DNA from: Shinisaurus crocodilurus
Taxonomy: Eukaryota; Chordata; Lepidosauria; Squamata; Shinisauridae
NCBI GenBank assembly: GCA_021292165.1
Contig: CM037878.1
Location: forward strand, 248,486,968 to 248,550,967
Direction of reading: 5' to 3'
DNA: 64,000 bases
A program made the translations under genes and the position numbers. Each line of letters starts with the position of its first letter. Position 1 is the first letter of the stretch. Under the pieces are notes generated by a model. That model had not been told where the DNA came from, did not search any database, and was given only the letters and a program-made list of their open reading frames with translations. Positions 11,991 through 23,545 of the stretch are shown here, piece by piece.

Positions 11991-12497
11991 AGTAAATACC
12001 AGAGTGCTTCAATGAGACTTCAGGGTAAATCATATAAAAGACATTACCAGGTCTGTGTTGACGTTTATTGACGATTGCATATCTTAACAAGGAGACAATA
12101 CTCATTTTAACATCCTATTGTTCGACCATTTTCATTTAGAGCTATAGTCAAACTGAGCATGTAGGACATACTGGGTGGTATCCAATGTTAGTCTAACCTA
12201 TGTCCCATTCATTTCAGTGGGACTACTGTAAGTAGGAATAACTAAGTAGAACTAACATTGGATACAATCCAAAATGCCACAATTGGACATTAAAGACTGT
12301 AGTTGGACATTAAAGGCTGTAGTATGAACATTGACCTGGGAGTAAGCCTTACTGAAAACAGTGGGACTTACTTCAACAAAATATTCATCGAGTTGCAATT
12401 TTACATCCCAAATTCAGTACTTCTATAAACATTTTCCCATGGTTTCATACAAAGCGGTCTGCTGTGCCTTAATACAAATTTCCTTTTCTCTTCATAG

Positions 12498-12693
12498 TAC
12501 AAGGATGCATTTATGAAAGCAAACCCTGGCTATAAGTGGTGCCCACCTACAAACAAACCTGTGAAAACCCAGTCCTCCACAGTTACTAACCGGAAAAAGC
12601 TGTGGGCTTTCCCATCAGAACCCGCAAAAGATTTGCCAAGTCCGAAAAAGTTGAAGACAGAAGAAATGCCTCAGCTGAACTTTGCAATGGCAG
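12498..12693 (+). CDS. BBX: BBX exon: end of HMG box and TEEMPQLNF segment
   Basis: The exon encodes YKDAFMKANPGYKWCP, the end of the third HMG helix and its C-terminal tail, followed by a basic linker (TNRKKLWAFPSE) and KKLKTEEMPQLNFAMA. The start follows the acceptor cttcatag and is phase 0. The end is phase 1, with the last base G at 12693. The donor is GCAAGT rather than GT: the sequence reads GCAG then gcaagt, a good match to the minor GC-AG class. Joining to 15925 gives the aspartate of AMADPTQMGG, as in human BBX, which supports this position. Reading on without splicing meets a stop at 12741-12743. Confidence 0.95.
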
Positions 12694-12699
12694 GCAAGT
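12694..12699 (+). promoter_or_regulatory. BBX: GC-AG type splice donor
   Basis: The donor of the second intron reads GCAG|gcaagt. The splice gives the conserved aspartate with the acceptor at 15925, and no GT in the region gives that product. GC-AG introns are a known minority of vertebrate introns and have weak donors that can support regulated splicing. Confidence 0.85.
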
Positions 12700-13324
12700 T
12701 TCAGACCTCTGTTAGCACCAATCACCCAGTCTCTGGCCTATAGTAAGGGTGCTCCAGCTGAGGCTTTTATTGTGCAATCGCTCTGCCTTTTTCATGAAAT
12801 TTAATGCGGGGTTCAGACAACAATGTCTTCCACTTGTGACCCTCCCATGTTTTTCCATCGCTTCTCCCATCTGTTTCCTTACCACAGAAAATCTGTTAAG
12901 GCGGGAAAGATGGAATATCTGCACAATGTCTTTTGATTCGTAGCTCTAAGAGCCATCTGTCAGGAAGCACCTAAAGTGCTGACCCAGGCCTAGATATCAG
13001 CAGGGTTTATTTAGATTGACAGGATTATACCGTACTTTAGTTCACTGGAACCAATGGAAGTGCATATTTGTAATAGGATGCTGTAGAGTATGGGACTGCA
13101 GAAGCTATTTGGCCTGCTAAGTTACATTTTTGTAAATGTTGGCTCTCCACAAATTTAATGTCCATAACATACGTTGCCAATGGAACTTGTCTTTACAAAC
13201 ACTTAGTTTTACACATTTGTATAAAGGATTATCAAAGAATTAGCTTCAAACTAAGGAAAAGTTTCCATAGTATGGAAAGAAAGGAATATCCCTTTTTTTT
13301 CCAGCTGCACATGATACTAGATTT

Positions 13325-14345
13325 CTGTATAGTAGTAGGCGATCACTCGTGACTGAGTAGGATTGTCTTCCAGGATAAAATTTAAAAAAGAAAATTATAA
13401 AAAGAGGAAATTGTAAAAACAATCGTGTAGACTCTAGCGATGGGTCCGTAAGTGACTGTGGAGGCCAATTCTAGATCCACACAGCTTCCCACAGTGAGGA
13501 CACAGGTTGCCAGATGGAAGATGGTCCTGTAAAGGATTCGTTTGACATGCTTTTCGCTTAGCACATTTCACCTTGCACTCAGGCTTCTTCAAAGTCCATA
13601 GAACCTTTGTGAAAGGCCAACCTCCAGTTAGATCATTCATGGGCCAGAGCTTCCCAGTTCTCAATGTTTATATTGCATTTTTTTAGATTAGCCTTAAGAA
13701 CATCTTTAAACCTCTTATACTGACCACCGATATTCCGCTTTCCATCCTTGAGTTGGGAATAAAGTAACTGCTTTGGGAGATGGCACTCAGACATTCGAAC
13801 CACATGACCGGTCCATTGAAGTTGGCATTGAGGGATCATTTTTTCTATGCTAGTAGTCTTTGCTTCTTCCAGTACACTGACATTTGTTCGCCTATCTTCC
13901 CAAGTAATTCGCAGGATTTTCCGGAGGCAGCATTGATGAAATCTTTCAAGGAGGTGGAAATGATGTTTATACATAGTCCATGTTTCTCAGGCATACAATA
14001 AAGTTGGTAATACAGTGGCTTTATAAACCAGCATTTTGGTCTCCCTACAGATATCCCGATCCTCGAACACTCTACGTTTCCTTCGAGAAAATGCGGCACT
14101 TGCGGAGCTCAAACGATGCTGGATTTCAGTGTCAATGTTAGCTGTAACAGAGAGACAGCTGCCAAGATAGAGAAAATGATTGACATTTTCCAGTATTGCC
14201 CCGCTAAGCTGGATAGATGGCATCACCAAAGGGTTAACTTGCACTTGCTGATGAAGCACTTGCTGATAAAGCACTTTGGTTTTTTTGATATTAAGTGAGA
14301 GACCACTTAATATTCCACCTATGGCTGCAATCCTTGATTCCATTG
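13325..14345 (-). mobile_element. Decayed non-LTR retrotransposon, 3' part of ORF2
   Basis: On the minus strand three overlapping open pieces (14343-13987, 13974-13633, 13664-13434) read as one protein with frameshifts. They contain LYLGSCLS, RDICRETKMLVYKATVLPTLLYA, CCLRKILRITWEDR, LQWTGHVVRM and GKRNIGGQYKRFKD, ending in a zinc-finger-like CPHCGKLC...GLHSHLRTHR. This order is typical of the C-terminal region of some vertebrate and invertebrate non-LTR elements. I do not assign the clade. Confidence 0.75.
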
Positions 14346-15924
14346 CATTATCTTATGCTAGCGGATCACGCTAAACAAAATGCACAGTCTCTGGGCCATG
14401 GGTTGTTCTAGGTTTATCCAAGGGTTGTTTAACCCATGACGCCCAGGTTTGCATGGCACAACAAGCTGCAGCACACCCCCGAGGTTAATTAACACACGGT
14501 GGCTTATTGTGACATGTGAACTGAGTCTCTGTTTAAGAATATGTCTTACACAGAAATGTATAAGAAAATGTGAGTGTCTTCCTGTCCACGTATAGATGGC
14601 TAGTTTGCTATCCATGTCCCATTTCCTATTTGTGTGTCTCAAACTGGTTTTATGTTTCTAGCAAAATGTTCTGCATGATGCCTTGGGATGAATATTCTTT
14701 CCTTTGCCTTTTAATAAGGTAATTTCCAAGCATTGGGTTGGATCCAGACGAAGTCATACTTGGAGTTTGTCATGTCTAAAGTGACATTGATTCCATTGGT
14801 CTACTCTTATTTAAGCCTACTCCAGACTCAACTCATTGAAAGTATGTTTAGCTTTAATAATAGCAGAAGTTGACTTCTGTAAGCTGCCTGAGTATTGTAA
14901 ACCATCATGGGAGGGTAAGTCTAAAAGGCAGTCTAAAAGTCATAAAATAAATAATATGTTGTGATAATGACCACATCAGCTTTTCTTCACTGTTAATATT
15001 TAATCGTTATAAGATTCTGAGTGAAGTGTATACATCAAATAGACCATAAGGGTTGAAAGACTCATGCTGCAAGTTACAGCACAATTGAAAGTCTTACTCA
15101 GAGTTCGTGATGATGGAAGGAAAAAGGTATATTTTTCTTGATTTATCTGCCCTGAAGCAGGCAGTGGGAGCTAGAGGCACAAATTCCAGGGGAGAGGTGT
15201 ACAAATCTCTTCTTCAGTGATTACATTGGGCAGGAGACAAAACCAAAATGAGAATGAGCGATCACTTGCAGGAAGAGATTGGGGCCTTGGCCCTGCCATC
15301 ATGTCCTACTCAGCCCTGTCCCCCTATTGGAGAGAAAGGTCTGAAGAGGGGGAGTCTGCTGTGAGCGCCTAGGCTTTCCTCATGATTTAGAACCCTGATC
15401 GTGCAGGCTTCTAAATCATGTGGGAAGCCTGTGCTTGTAGAGCAGGATCCCCTCTTCAGAACGACCCCCAATTTGCCTGGCCGCACTTTTCTTCCTCACG
15501 ATCACGTGGAGAACACCTGGAGGGGACTCAAATAGCTCATACAACTTTTCTGCACTTTGTTGTGACATCTAAAGTTGCCAGTTGTAGACTGGTTTTATGA
15601 ATAGCTTATTGTCATTCTGGTATTATTAACTTTTCCCTCCAGTGGCATTCTTTTTTTAGATATATGCTGTTTACCTGTGGATATATTTTTTCTTCTTTGT
15701 AGCAGCAAGAGAGATCCAACAGTTATTACAAACAGTAGTTTAGGAAAAAATGGAATCCATTTTTCACAACATGTTTTAGGATACATTCTTTGTCAAAGGA
15801 TATAGACTATACAGTTCTTTTCAGTATTGAGGGCCAATATGTTTAAAGCAGTAGATTTGCCCAAGAGCCCATAAAAAAACACCACTTTGACTGAAACTTT
15901 GGCATATTGTTTTTTCTTTGACAG

Positions 15925-15992
15925 ATCCTACACAAATGGGAGGCCTCAGTATGCTACTGTTAGCAGGAGAACATGCCTTGACTGCACAAGAG
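15925..15992 (+). CDS. BBX: BBX exon: DPTQMGGLSMLLLAGEHAL segment
   Basis: This short exon (68 bases) completes a split aspartate codon and encodes a hydrophobic segment, PTQMGGLSMLLLAGEHAL, then TAQE. The first part is essentially identical to the known vertebrate protein; the last three residues diverge. The acceptor is a pyrimidine-rich tract ending tttgacag and the donor is GAG followed by gtaagc. It ends in phase 0, which sets the phase for the repeated mini-exons that follow. No known catalytic or binding motif is visible; the leucine-rich core may be a protein contact surface, which is inference. Confidence 0.94.
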
Positions 15993-16544
15993 GTAAGCAA
16001 TTAGCTTTTCTGCTTAATCCTTTTATTAAAGGATTTTTGACAGATATTATATATAGTAATATAATCTATCTTCACAACTATTTGATAGGTCTTTTATCTG
16101 GGGCAAGTGACATCACCTAATAGATATAGAGCCTGACAGTTTGTTAGTTGTGCAACATGAAACACTTGGTGGTGCAGTGGAGAGCAGAACCAAGCCCTCC
16201 ATATCTAGAGAGTTAAACTGAAATCAAGAAAAAGTTGTTCTTGGAATGTTAACGGTTCTCTGAATGCAGTTGCAGCCCTTCAAAGCAAAATCCAATTCTT
16301 TTGTCAAATGCTTGATGCAAGCTTGTATTTTGATGATTTAGAATTTGAATACATTATTGTTATAACAACAAGTGGGACACTGCAACAAAGTATTGCAATG
16401 TGAAGTGCTTTGGTTCAGGATCCTAGCCACACCATTCCAATTCTCCCCCCTCCCCCATTACTCAGTCAGCATCTTTGCCCACTGAGCTTACTCAATCCTA
16501 ATTGGCCTCGTTTGATTCCCCCCCTCTATTTGGGTTTTGTTTTG

Positions 16545-16738
16545 TTTATTTATTTACGTATTATATTTATCCCCCGCCTGTTTTCCTGCAAGGAACCAAC
16601 AACCCTGTGAGGTAGGTTAGGCTGAGAGTCAGTGACTGGCCCAAAGTCACCCAGTGAGTTTCATGGCCAAGTGGGGACTAGAACCTGGATCTCCCAAGTC
16701 CCAGGCCAACACTCTAACCACTACGCCACACTGGCTCT
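16545..16738 (-). repeat. tRNA-derived SINE
   Basis: Minus-strand copy with tail tatttacgtattatatttat, body ccctgtgaggtaggttaggc and head ending actacgccacactggctct. It has lost about 30-40 bases after gcaaggaacc relative to the copy at 10898. Confidence 0.88.
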
Positions 16739-17121
16739 GTCCCAGTACCGAATAAGCAGCCAGTACAGTTCCTTTGGCAAGGGAATTACATGCTGAAAAG
16801 GGGCAGCTCCCAACAAGAGCTGAGCTGCTGTATTCTGCACTTGCTCCAGCTTCCAGAGCAGCCTTAAGGGCAGCCCCACATATATTCACATGAGCATGGG
16901 AAAACTTGAACTAGTATTAGAAGGAACGATACTACCGAGTATTTAGCATTTTTCTTAAGTGCCAAAAGCAATTAAATGTATTTTTACATACTATTAGTTT
17001 CCACTTTTCTAATCAATATGGCAGCTCAAGGCAAGTTGTTACATAAAGGTTAAAATAGGTTTAGAACAAATAATTTGAAATACATTACAGCATCCCTCTT
17101 AAAATATATTATTTCTATTTC

Positions 17122-17779
17122 CAGAGGGATAACCATGTTAGTCTGTTGCAGCAAAAACAAATAGGCTGCAATCCTAAACCCATTTTTCTGGGATTAAGCC
17201 CCAGTTAACACAATGTAAATTCCTTCTAAGTAGACACATATACACTTTAAAGATTAAGTTTATTACGGCATAAGCTTTCATGGACGGGTCCATTTCAACA
17301 GATGCACGAAGTACTGGAGTCTCCTTATGAGGTTCTTTTTTCTTGAACAAACTTCAGAGGGGGACTCCAGCATGAAACCACCAAATGACAATTGTTCAAG
17401 AAGTTAAATTCTATCACCTGTGGCCTGAATCAAGATAAGGGTTTTTTCACCCACTACAGGTGCAGGTGTTAGTTTAGCTTACTGTGGCGCTTACACTCCT
17501 GACATTGATAAGCTCGATTATCACCTGTAGTGGAATAACAACCTATTACCTTGATTCAGGCTACAGGTGATAGAATTGAACTTCTTAAGCAATTGTGATT
17601 CAAAAGAATCTTGTGGCACTTAAAGACCAACACATTTACTGTGTCACAATCTTTCATGGACTTGAGTCAACTTCGTCATATACAATCAAAAGCTTATGTC
17701 ATAATAAACGTGTCAGTTAAGGTGCTGCAAAATTCTTCATTGTTTTTGCTACAACATAACTAAGATTGTTACCCCTCTG
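17122..17779. mobile_element. Foldback DNA element with nested inverted repeats
   Basis: The ends are cagagggataaccatgttag and its complement (ending ttacccctctg), followed inside by ctgttgcagcaaaaacaa and ttgtttttgctacaac. A second inverted pair lies near the centre: aattctatcacctgtggcctgaatcaag (about 17405) and cttgattcaggctacaggtgatagaatt (about 17550). It is non-autonomous. Partial relatives lie at about 18845 and 52010. Confidence 0.75.
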
Positions 17780-17950
17780 GAAACTGTTGCAATGCCAGGA
17801 TGTTTGTGTTGTCATCAACACCATTTAGTGAATGGTCACTGAAATTATTTTACATACATTTAAAAGGTAATGTAGTTGCCATAGTCTGTCCTTTTGTATT
17901 TCATTTCCCCCTAACCCAACTACTTAAAGTTCTCCCAATCCCACAACTCA

Positions 17951-18002
17951 CTGTGTGTGTGTGCGTGTGCGTGTGTGTGCGTGTGCGTGTGCGCGCGCGC
18001 AT
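17951..18002. repeat. TG/CG microsatellite
   Basis: About 50 bp of alternating purine-pyrimidine sequence, TG repeats passing into gcgtgtgcgcgcgcgc. Such a run can adopt left-handed DNA. Confidence 0.95.
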
Positions 18003-18277
18003 GTATACATACACACATATATATACCTGCCAACTTAGGGTAACACTTCACGCATCTGATGAGGTGGACTCTAACCTACAAAGGCTTATGCCATTATAAA
18101 TGTGTTTGCTTTTAAGAGGTCACAAGCTTCTTTTTTGTTATCTCTGTATTACTGATGGGGACTGAGAAATTCCCTATGGCCACTGAGTGATTCATGGCTA
18201 AACTGAGCTCAGAATCAGGGGCTTCTGGCTCACAGCTCATGCTCTTAACCACCACACTACAGCCACTCAGTTGAAAG

Positions 18278-18637
18278 CAGGGTTGTTGAACCTCTTTCAG
18301 CCCAAGGGCCAGATTCTATTCAGAGAAGCTCCCTGGAGCTGCATTCCAGTGGTGGGCAGAGCTAAATACAAAAGGGGTGGGGGCAGAAATACCAGCATAT
18401 ATCAGCTTAAAGCTCTTACTGCCAGTAACTAAGCCTTAGGAGAGGCACTTCAACTTTATAGAATGACTGGTGGGGGGGCACTGCACAAAAGCTGAGAAAG
18501 CACCAAAAAGTCAGTGGCTGGGGGAAAGGGATGAGGCCAGGGGAAGGGGGGCATGACCTACTGGAGAACCCCAGAGGGCTGGATTGAGACCCCAGGGGGA
18601 CTGGATTTGGTCCCCGGCCTGAGGTTCTGCACCCCTG
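18278..18637. mobile_element. hAT-type MITE with 8-bp target duplication
   Basis: Begins cagggttgttgaacctcttt and ends gaggttctgcacccctg. It is flanked by gttgaaag (18270-18277) and gtttaaag (18638-18645), a 7-of-8 match, which is the hAT signature length. No transposase. Confidence 0.75.
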
Positions 18638-20503
18638 GTTTAAAGTAATTGCTTTCCCAGCTTTGCACGGATCAGCATATGGCTGTAACCTGGATCTCTG
18701 GTATGTGAAATAGATACACAAAGCTTTAAAGTGAGCTGTTCTTAGCACAGGCTTTGAATTACCCATAAGGAATAAACATTGTTTTTCTATTGGTAGTGGC
18801 AAAGGAGCATCATGTATATACATTTGTATATATGTACATGTATATAAAAACAAAGAGTCTTATGGTGCCTTTAAAAACAAACCAGGTTTATTGTTAAACT
18901 GTCTTTTGTGGAATAGAGCCCATTTCATCAGAAGAAATTTATGTATATAACTTGCTGATGGGGGTGAGGAGAAGAATTTGCAAATGTGAACCCTAACTCT
19001 AAATCTTGCTGCAAGCTTCAGTACCTATAATGCCATATCTAGAGACATTATGCTTGTGCATCGTGCATCATAAGCACTCACGTGCATCATAAGCACTCAT
19101 TTGCAGGCTGATGTCTTCCAGTAAATCTGACAACTTTCTTACAAAAAGACCACATTAATAGCAACCTTTCCCGAAATAATCTGGGCAGTCTTTTGGCTAG
19201 CAAGTGATTGCACTGAAGCATGCAGTGTAAAAAAAATATCTTTATAGTTTCCATCAATGAATGACTAGGCAGACATGAAGGACACAGAGTAAGTTTGAGT
19301 ATTAATAGCAGAAAGAAGGCCCAGTTTGCCATCCTTGGTTTGCATTTAACAATTCATTGGCAGAAATACTAATTTGTTGTGTTAAGAACATTTTTCCTGA
19401 GGATTAATCTGGTTGCACTAATGAGACTCATCTTCTACACAGCTGTTAGACAAGAAACTAGGTATTGTCATTAACTTTCCCGAAGTTTTAGGAATCTTTA
19501 TTGTGAGAGGATTGCCTCTTGTAGCAAATGCTACAAGTGGTTTAGAATGCTGTCATGTCTCAACCAGTAAAGGTTGAAGATGAAGAATCAATGCTGACAT
19601 TTGCTAGGTGCCGACCGCACTCTTATGTTCATTGTACAGAGAACCTCAAATGATTTCATAGACTTTTTCATTTTTCTGTATTTGACTTTCATCGCAACCC
19701 AGTTTCCCATTTTATGGAACGATGGGTGAATGGAAGGTGGTCTTATATGTGCTGTTTTCTTTAACCTGGTTATTTCTTCCATAGTGTTTTCAGTATTTCT
19801 GTACCTGCTTTGGGCTGGCACTGGCACTAAAAACAAAAGATGATGCCTCCTTTGCATATGAACTGTTCTGCATATTGGGGAGCTTCAAATGTCCTATGAT
19901 CTGGCCTTCCTATTTCTTATCTTCACCCTCTGTTTTATTTTAACCACTCCTTTGATCATGCTCCATTTTCTTACATATATGTTTCTCCATTCCTTTCTCT
20001 TTGCTTTAAATTGGTTTCCATTTCCCTATAGAATTTAATTTAAACATCTTGGCTTATACACATTTTCATGCTTTCTGTCCTCCTTAGCTTTCAGCTATTT
20101 TGTTTCTTTATACCCCTTTTATTCCTTATGTTTTACATCTCTGAAATGTGCAGCCTATGGATATTCAATTCAATCTGTCTATTTTGGTTTTGAAACAAAA
20201 TCTAAAGACCAATCTGTGCTTGCAGGCTTTTCCTTGTTCATTCATACTACCTGGTTGTCCTTCCTGTGCCTATTTCCCATTCTCTCCCTCCACCCTACTC
20301 CAGTTGGGGGGGGGGGGTAATTCATTGTAAGCCTCCAGCAGTTACTATAGCATTTTTATTTGAAAGCGCTTTAGAAATGATCATCATCATATAGGAGCAC
20401 ATCTCTTAGTAACTGCATACAACTCATAAGCAGACCCCTTCTGTTTAACATACAATACAGAGATTAGTCCCTAAAGTTTTCTTTCCGGTAACCTTTGTTT
20501 TAG

Positions 20504-20581
20504 GTTTCCTCAAGTACATGCCATTCTGATGCATCTAACTCTACAGAAGGATGTCAAAAGTCACCATTTCAATTTGCTGAG
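20504..20581 (+). CDS. BBX: BBX repeat mini-exon 1 (SPFQFAE)
   Basis: A 26-codon exon, phase 0 at both ends, starting VSSSTCHSDAS and ending QKSPFQFAE. It follows the acceptor gttttag and is followed by gtgaat. It is the first of four similar exons in this gene, each built as a serine-rich start (V/I-SSS), a variable polar middle, and an ending of the form K/T/E-S-A-L-F-Q-F/L-A/S-E. This copy lacks the leucine before FQF, so it is one codon shorter than the full units. Skipping or duplicating it would keep the reading frame. Confidence 0.92.
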
Positions 20582-22642
20582 GTGAATTTATAATGACTAC
20601 TTTTTTGTTGTTTTACTAATAAAAAGCTTTCAGAGAAATCCTAGTGCTTTAGTTAGGTGATCATCTAGATAGATAAAGATTTTCTTCCATAAAGCTGTCT
20701 TGGACTGAAGAAACGTTACTTTCATACATGGTAGAAACTATCCTGAAACAAAAACATACTAGCAAAAAAAAGTGTAACTAATTAGATGCTAAAATGGAAG
20801 CCTTGTTTAGGCATCAGTTCCTGACAAGATTTGTTTTGGTCAGCTAACGGTTGGAGTTAAAGTGCAGAAACACTCCTTCAGTAATATGCAATTATAGTGG
20901 ATCATGCCTTAGTACTTTTCTGTGCAGGTTTCACTTATGAAGGTATAGCTGTGGACTTTGCGTGTCAAGACTGGCTACAAAAAAAAGAAGATGCCCACCC
21001 CAAAATGTTCGTACAACATTTCTGAAAGAAGCTCAAGCATTCACATATATGCAAGGGAGAGGAACTATAGTTGGAGGCAATGATAATGCCTCTCTCTTAC
21101 ATGTCTTCTTTGCCTGATCGCAGTAAACAGATGTAATAGCCAAGGCAGTGTTCTTATGCTGAGCATTTGTGTAGCCCTTTTTTGTAAATGCTCAGTAGGT
21201 CTAAGAGATTAAGATAATACATAAGGGAAGGAGGCAGACTCCATAGTATGGAGCACCCCAAATATTTTTTACCCCCAAATATTATTGAAAACTAAATGCA
21301 GTAATTGGATAGATTGTCTCGATATCAGAAAACAAAGAATCTCAGGATAAGTAGCATGATTCAGCCAAGGTTAAGCTTTTAAACACCATTTATTTCAGTG
21401 GTAGCATAAAGTACGTAATTTTAAGCCCAATTGATTTCAATTTGAATGTTGAGCATGTACTTACATCTTACCCATTGAAATCAATGAAATGTAAAAGTGT
21501 TTAATTTTGACAGGATCATGCTCATTAATGCCTTCAAAACAATCCAGAAAGTAATAATCTTCCAACTGAATTTTTTGAGAAGGCAGTTAAGATTGCCATT
21601 AATTATATGGCATTGTGAAATTTTTACCTAGCACAATGGAACATTTCATTACTGAAAAAATAAGCTAGAATCATGAGGCTCCAGTCTAAAACTAATTTCT
21701 TCTAAGGAGGCTCCTGTGAAATCAGTAGGATATATTTCTAACTAAGTGAATTCAAAATAATATTGCTTATTTTAGTCTGGAAATTCTAATCCTTTTCTAC
21801 TGTTCATTCAGCATGATGCTGATCATTTTAGCGCTTTCTGTGCAATTAGCATGTCAGATGAGATGCTTAATTTAATTCTGCCAATACAAGGGATCAACAA
21901 CTTTTGGCTTAGCTATAAACTGCTACCTTTTTTGCTATTACATTTGTGACATTTCTTTCAGGCAGCACGATCCAATGCCACTGCCATAACCCTCCAAACT
22001 CGGAGAATTAAGGGCAGCCAATGAAAGGTGGGAGGAGCGCAGAGGCAAAGATTGCCTCTGTGCTTCACTCGCCCTCCAAAACACTTAGATGGCTGATTTT
22101 GGCCATCTAAGTGTTTTACACTGGCTCACGAGGAGAGGAGCCAGAGGCACTGCCAGGATTCCTCGTCGGATGGTGGTGCCTCACTCCTTCCCTCCCCCCC
22201 CCCCCAGAATGCCCCCCTCAAGCCAGCTCCGAAGTCAGTCTTCCATGTTCAGATCCGCAGCAGGTGTGGAAAGAACCGTGCTGGCTGTGAGGGCGCTCTG
22301 AATTCAGAATCCCAGCTCTGACCTCAGAGCACTTTGCCAAGGTCGGAGCTCAGCCTCCAACTTTTCTTGTGGCCATCTAGTCAGTGCCTAGGAGCCATAG
22401 GATTGCACCCTTAAATTTGTTTTGATTGTAGCAGAGGTTTTCATAGTGAAAGTTACAGTTGGTATTTTTGGCAGTTTTTCATTTACTAGTACTAGTCCCT
22501 TAGGAAAGGAACTTCTTCATACTATTTTGCGTCCTGAGAAGCCACAAGAAGCTTTTTGACATTTCAGAGGAATACAAAAAACAGATCGTGCTGACATGCG
22601 ATATTCAAATGGTTATTTTTTTTAAAATTGCTTTTCCTCCAG
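20582..22642 (+). other. BBX intron between repeat mini-exons 1 and 2
   Basis: Contains the mobile element at 21960-22410 and a diverged atcctat-type MITE near 21415-21540. The rest shows nothing recognisable; no further SALFQ-type exon copy was seen. Confidence 0.65.
21960..22410. mobile_element. DNA element related to the 41705/45979 pair
   Basis: The ends resemble gcacgatccaat and ataggattgcaccc. The central stem cttagatggctgattttggccatctaag parallels the stem tctagctg...cagctagac of the inverted pair at 41705 and 45979, and downstream blocks occur in the same order. The match is weak and judged by eye. Confidence 0.45.
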
Positions 22643-22723
22643 ATTTCCTCAAGCCCGTCACAACCAGATGCCCCTGCAGATTCAAAAGAAAGTGATGAAT
22701 CGGCGTTATTTCAGTTTTCAGAG
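22643..22723 (+). CDS. BBX: BBX repeat mini-exon 2 (SALFQFSE)
   Basis: A 27-codon exon, phase 0-0, starting ISSSPSQPDAP and ending DESALFQFSE. The acceptor is cttttcctccag and the donor is GAG followed by gtataa. The SALFQF core clearly belongs to the repeat family. The middle (ADSKESDE) is more acidic than in the other copies and the final A is S. I cannot match it one-to-one with any of the three human repeat units I remember, so it may be an extra copy or one lost in mammals. Confidence 0.9.
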
Positions 22724-23469
22724 GTATAACTATTCTTACTTTTAAGAGAAGAAATACAATGTAATATGTCAGTACAGCCTTCACAGCAAGTTGATTTCAG
22801 ATGTTTATTGCACCATTGATTTGTGTATTGATTGTTGATTTGAGAGTTGACTTAAGTGTACAATAAGGATATGTTTGTATATTTTAAGTATACAATAAGG
22901 ATACTGTTTAATCTTCTAGAAGCACTAGATAGGTGGAAGCACATAGCTGTACCTCGCTGAAAGAAGTGAGATTTCCCTCATCTAAGTGCGCTAGATACAG
23001 GCACTCTAGGTGCATGTTAATCCTGGGACAACAAAAGTGAGTCAAAACAGAGTCTCTAGGTGATATCCTGACCATCAATAAGAATTATGCCTTTGTGCTA
23101 CTCTATGTAGAACCTTGTTGCATCCTTCTTATGTCTCCCCCCCACACTCACACACATAATCCACTGCTTTATTATCTTCGTACTTTGTCATGCTTTTATT
23201 TGCTCTTGTTACATATCTAATTTTCAAAATGGCAAATTTACAGCTCACTAATTTAGTCCTCTTATTTAATGGGGTGACATAGCAATTTCTTACAATTGTA
23301 AGAACTCTAACTTAGTATCCATTCCTAAGTGACAGAGGTGCATATGGGCTGATGACCGGGTATAGATACTACAGAAATAATTTAGTATTGAGTTTGTTTT
23401 AAATAGGAAGGAATTCTTTCCCATTGCTTTCCCTCTGTGTGTATCAAAACCACATTGCAGAATATACAG

Positions 23470-23545
23470 GCCTGTGGCTTATGCTGGCTCGTATGGAAAG
23501 CTAAGCAGGGTCAGGCCTGGTTATTGCTTGGATGGGAGACCCCTC
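23470..23545 (+). repeat. 5S rRNA-derived fragment
   Basis: gcctgtggc is followed by ggaaagctaagcagggtcag and cctggttattgcttggatgg, then gagacc, matching the internal promoter region of 5S rRNA with changes and an internal deletion. It is more likely a 5S-headed SINE or 5S pseudogene than a working gene. Confidence 0.75.

Larger units (their letters stand above)
750..12497 (+). other. BBX intron (11.7 kb) between the HMG-box exons
   Basis: The intron holds two L2 LINE copies, tRNA-derived SINEs, two hAT-like elements with GGCGCCCTAGGC ends and several short palindromic MITEs, listed separately. In 1401-2224, 4438-5014, 5291-6407, 7609-8536 and 8705-9510 I see no gene and no repeat that I can name beyond simple A/T runs. 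Confidence 0.8.
12694..15924 (+). other. BBX intron with a decayed non-LTR element
   Basis: A degraded non-LTR retrotransposon lies on the minus strand at 13325-14345. 14380-14530 carries AACCCATG-type sequence related to the MITE at 54168. Nothing recognisable in 14531-15924 or 12744-13324. Confidence 0.7.
15993..20503 (+). other. BBX intron with SINE, foldback element and hAT MITE
   Basis: Named elements are at 16545, 17122 and 18278, plus a TG/CG microsatellite at 17951. A piece resembling the 17122 element lies at about 18845-18950 (sequence similar to caaagagtcttatggtgcc). 18951-20503 shows no gene or named repeat. Confidence 0.65.

Noticed and set aside
23470..23545. Functional 5S rRNA gene
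   Set aside because: It is truncated with internal changes and lacks the full 120-bp structure; a SINE head or pseudogene fits better.
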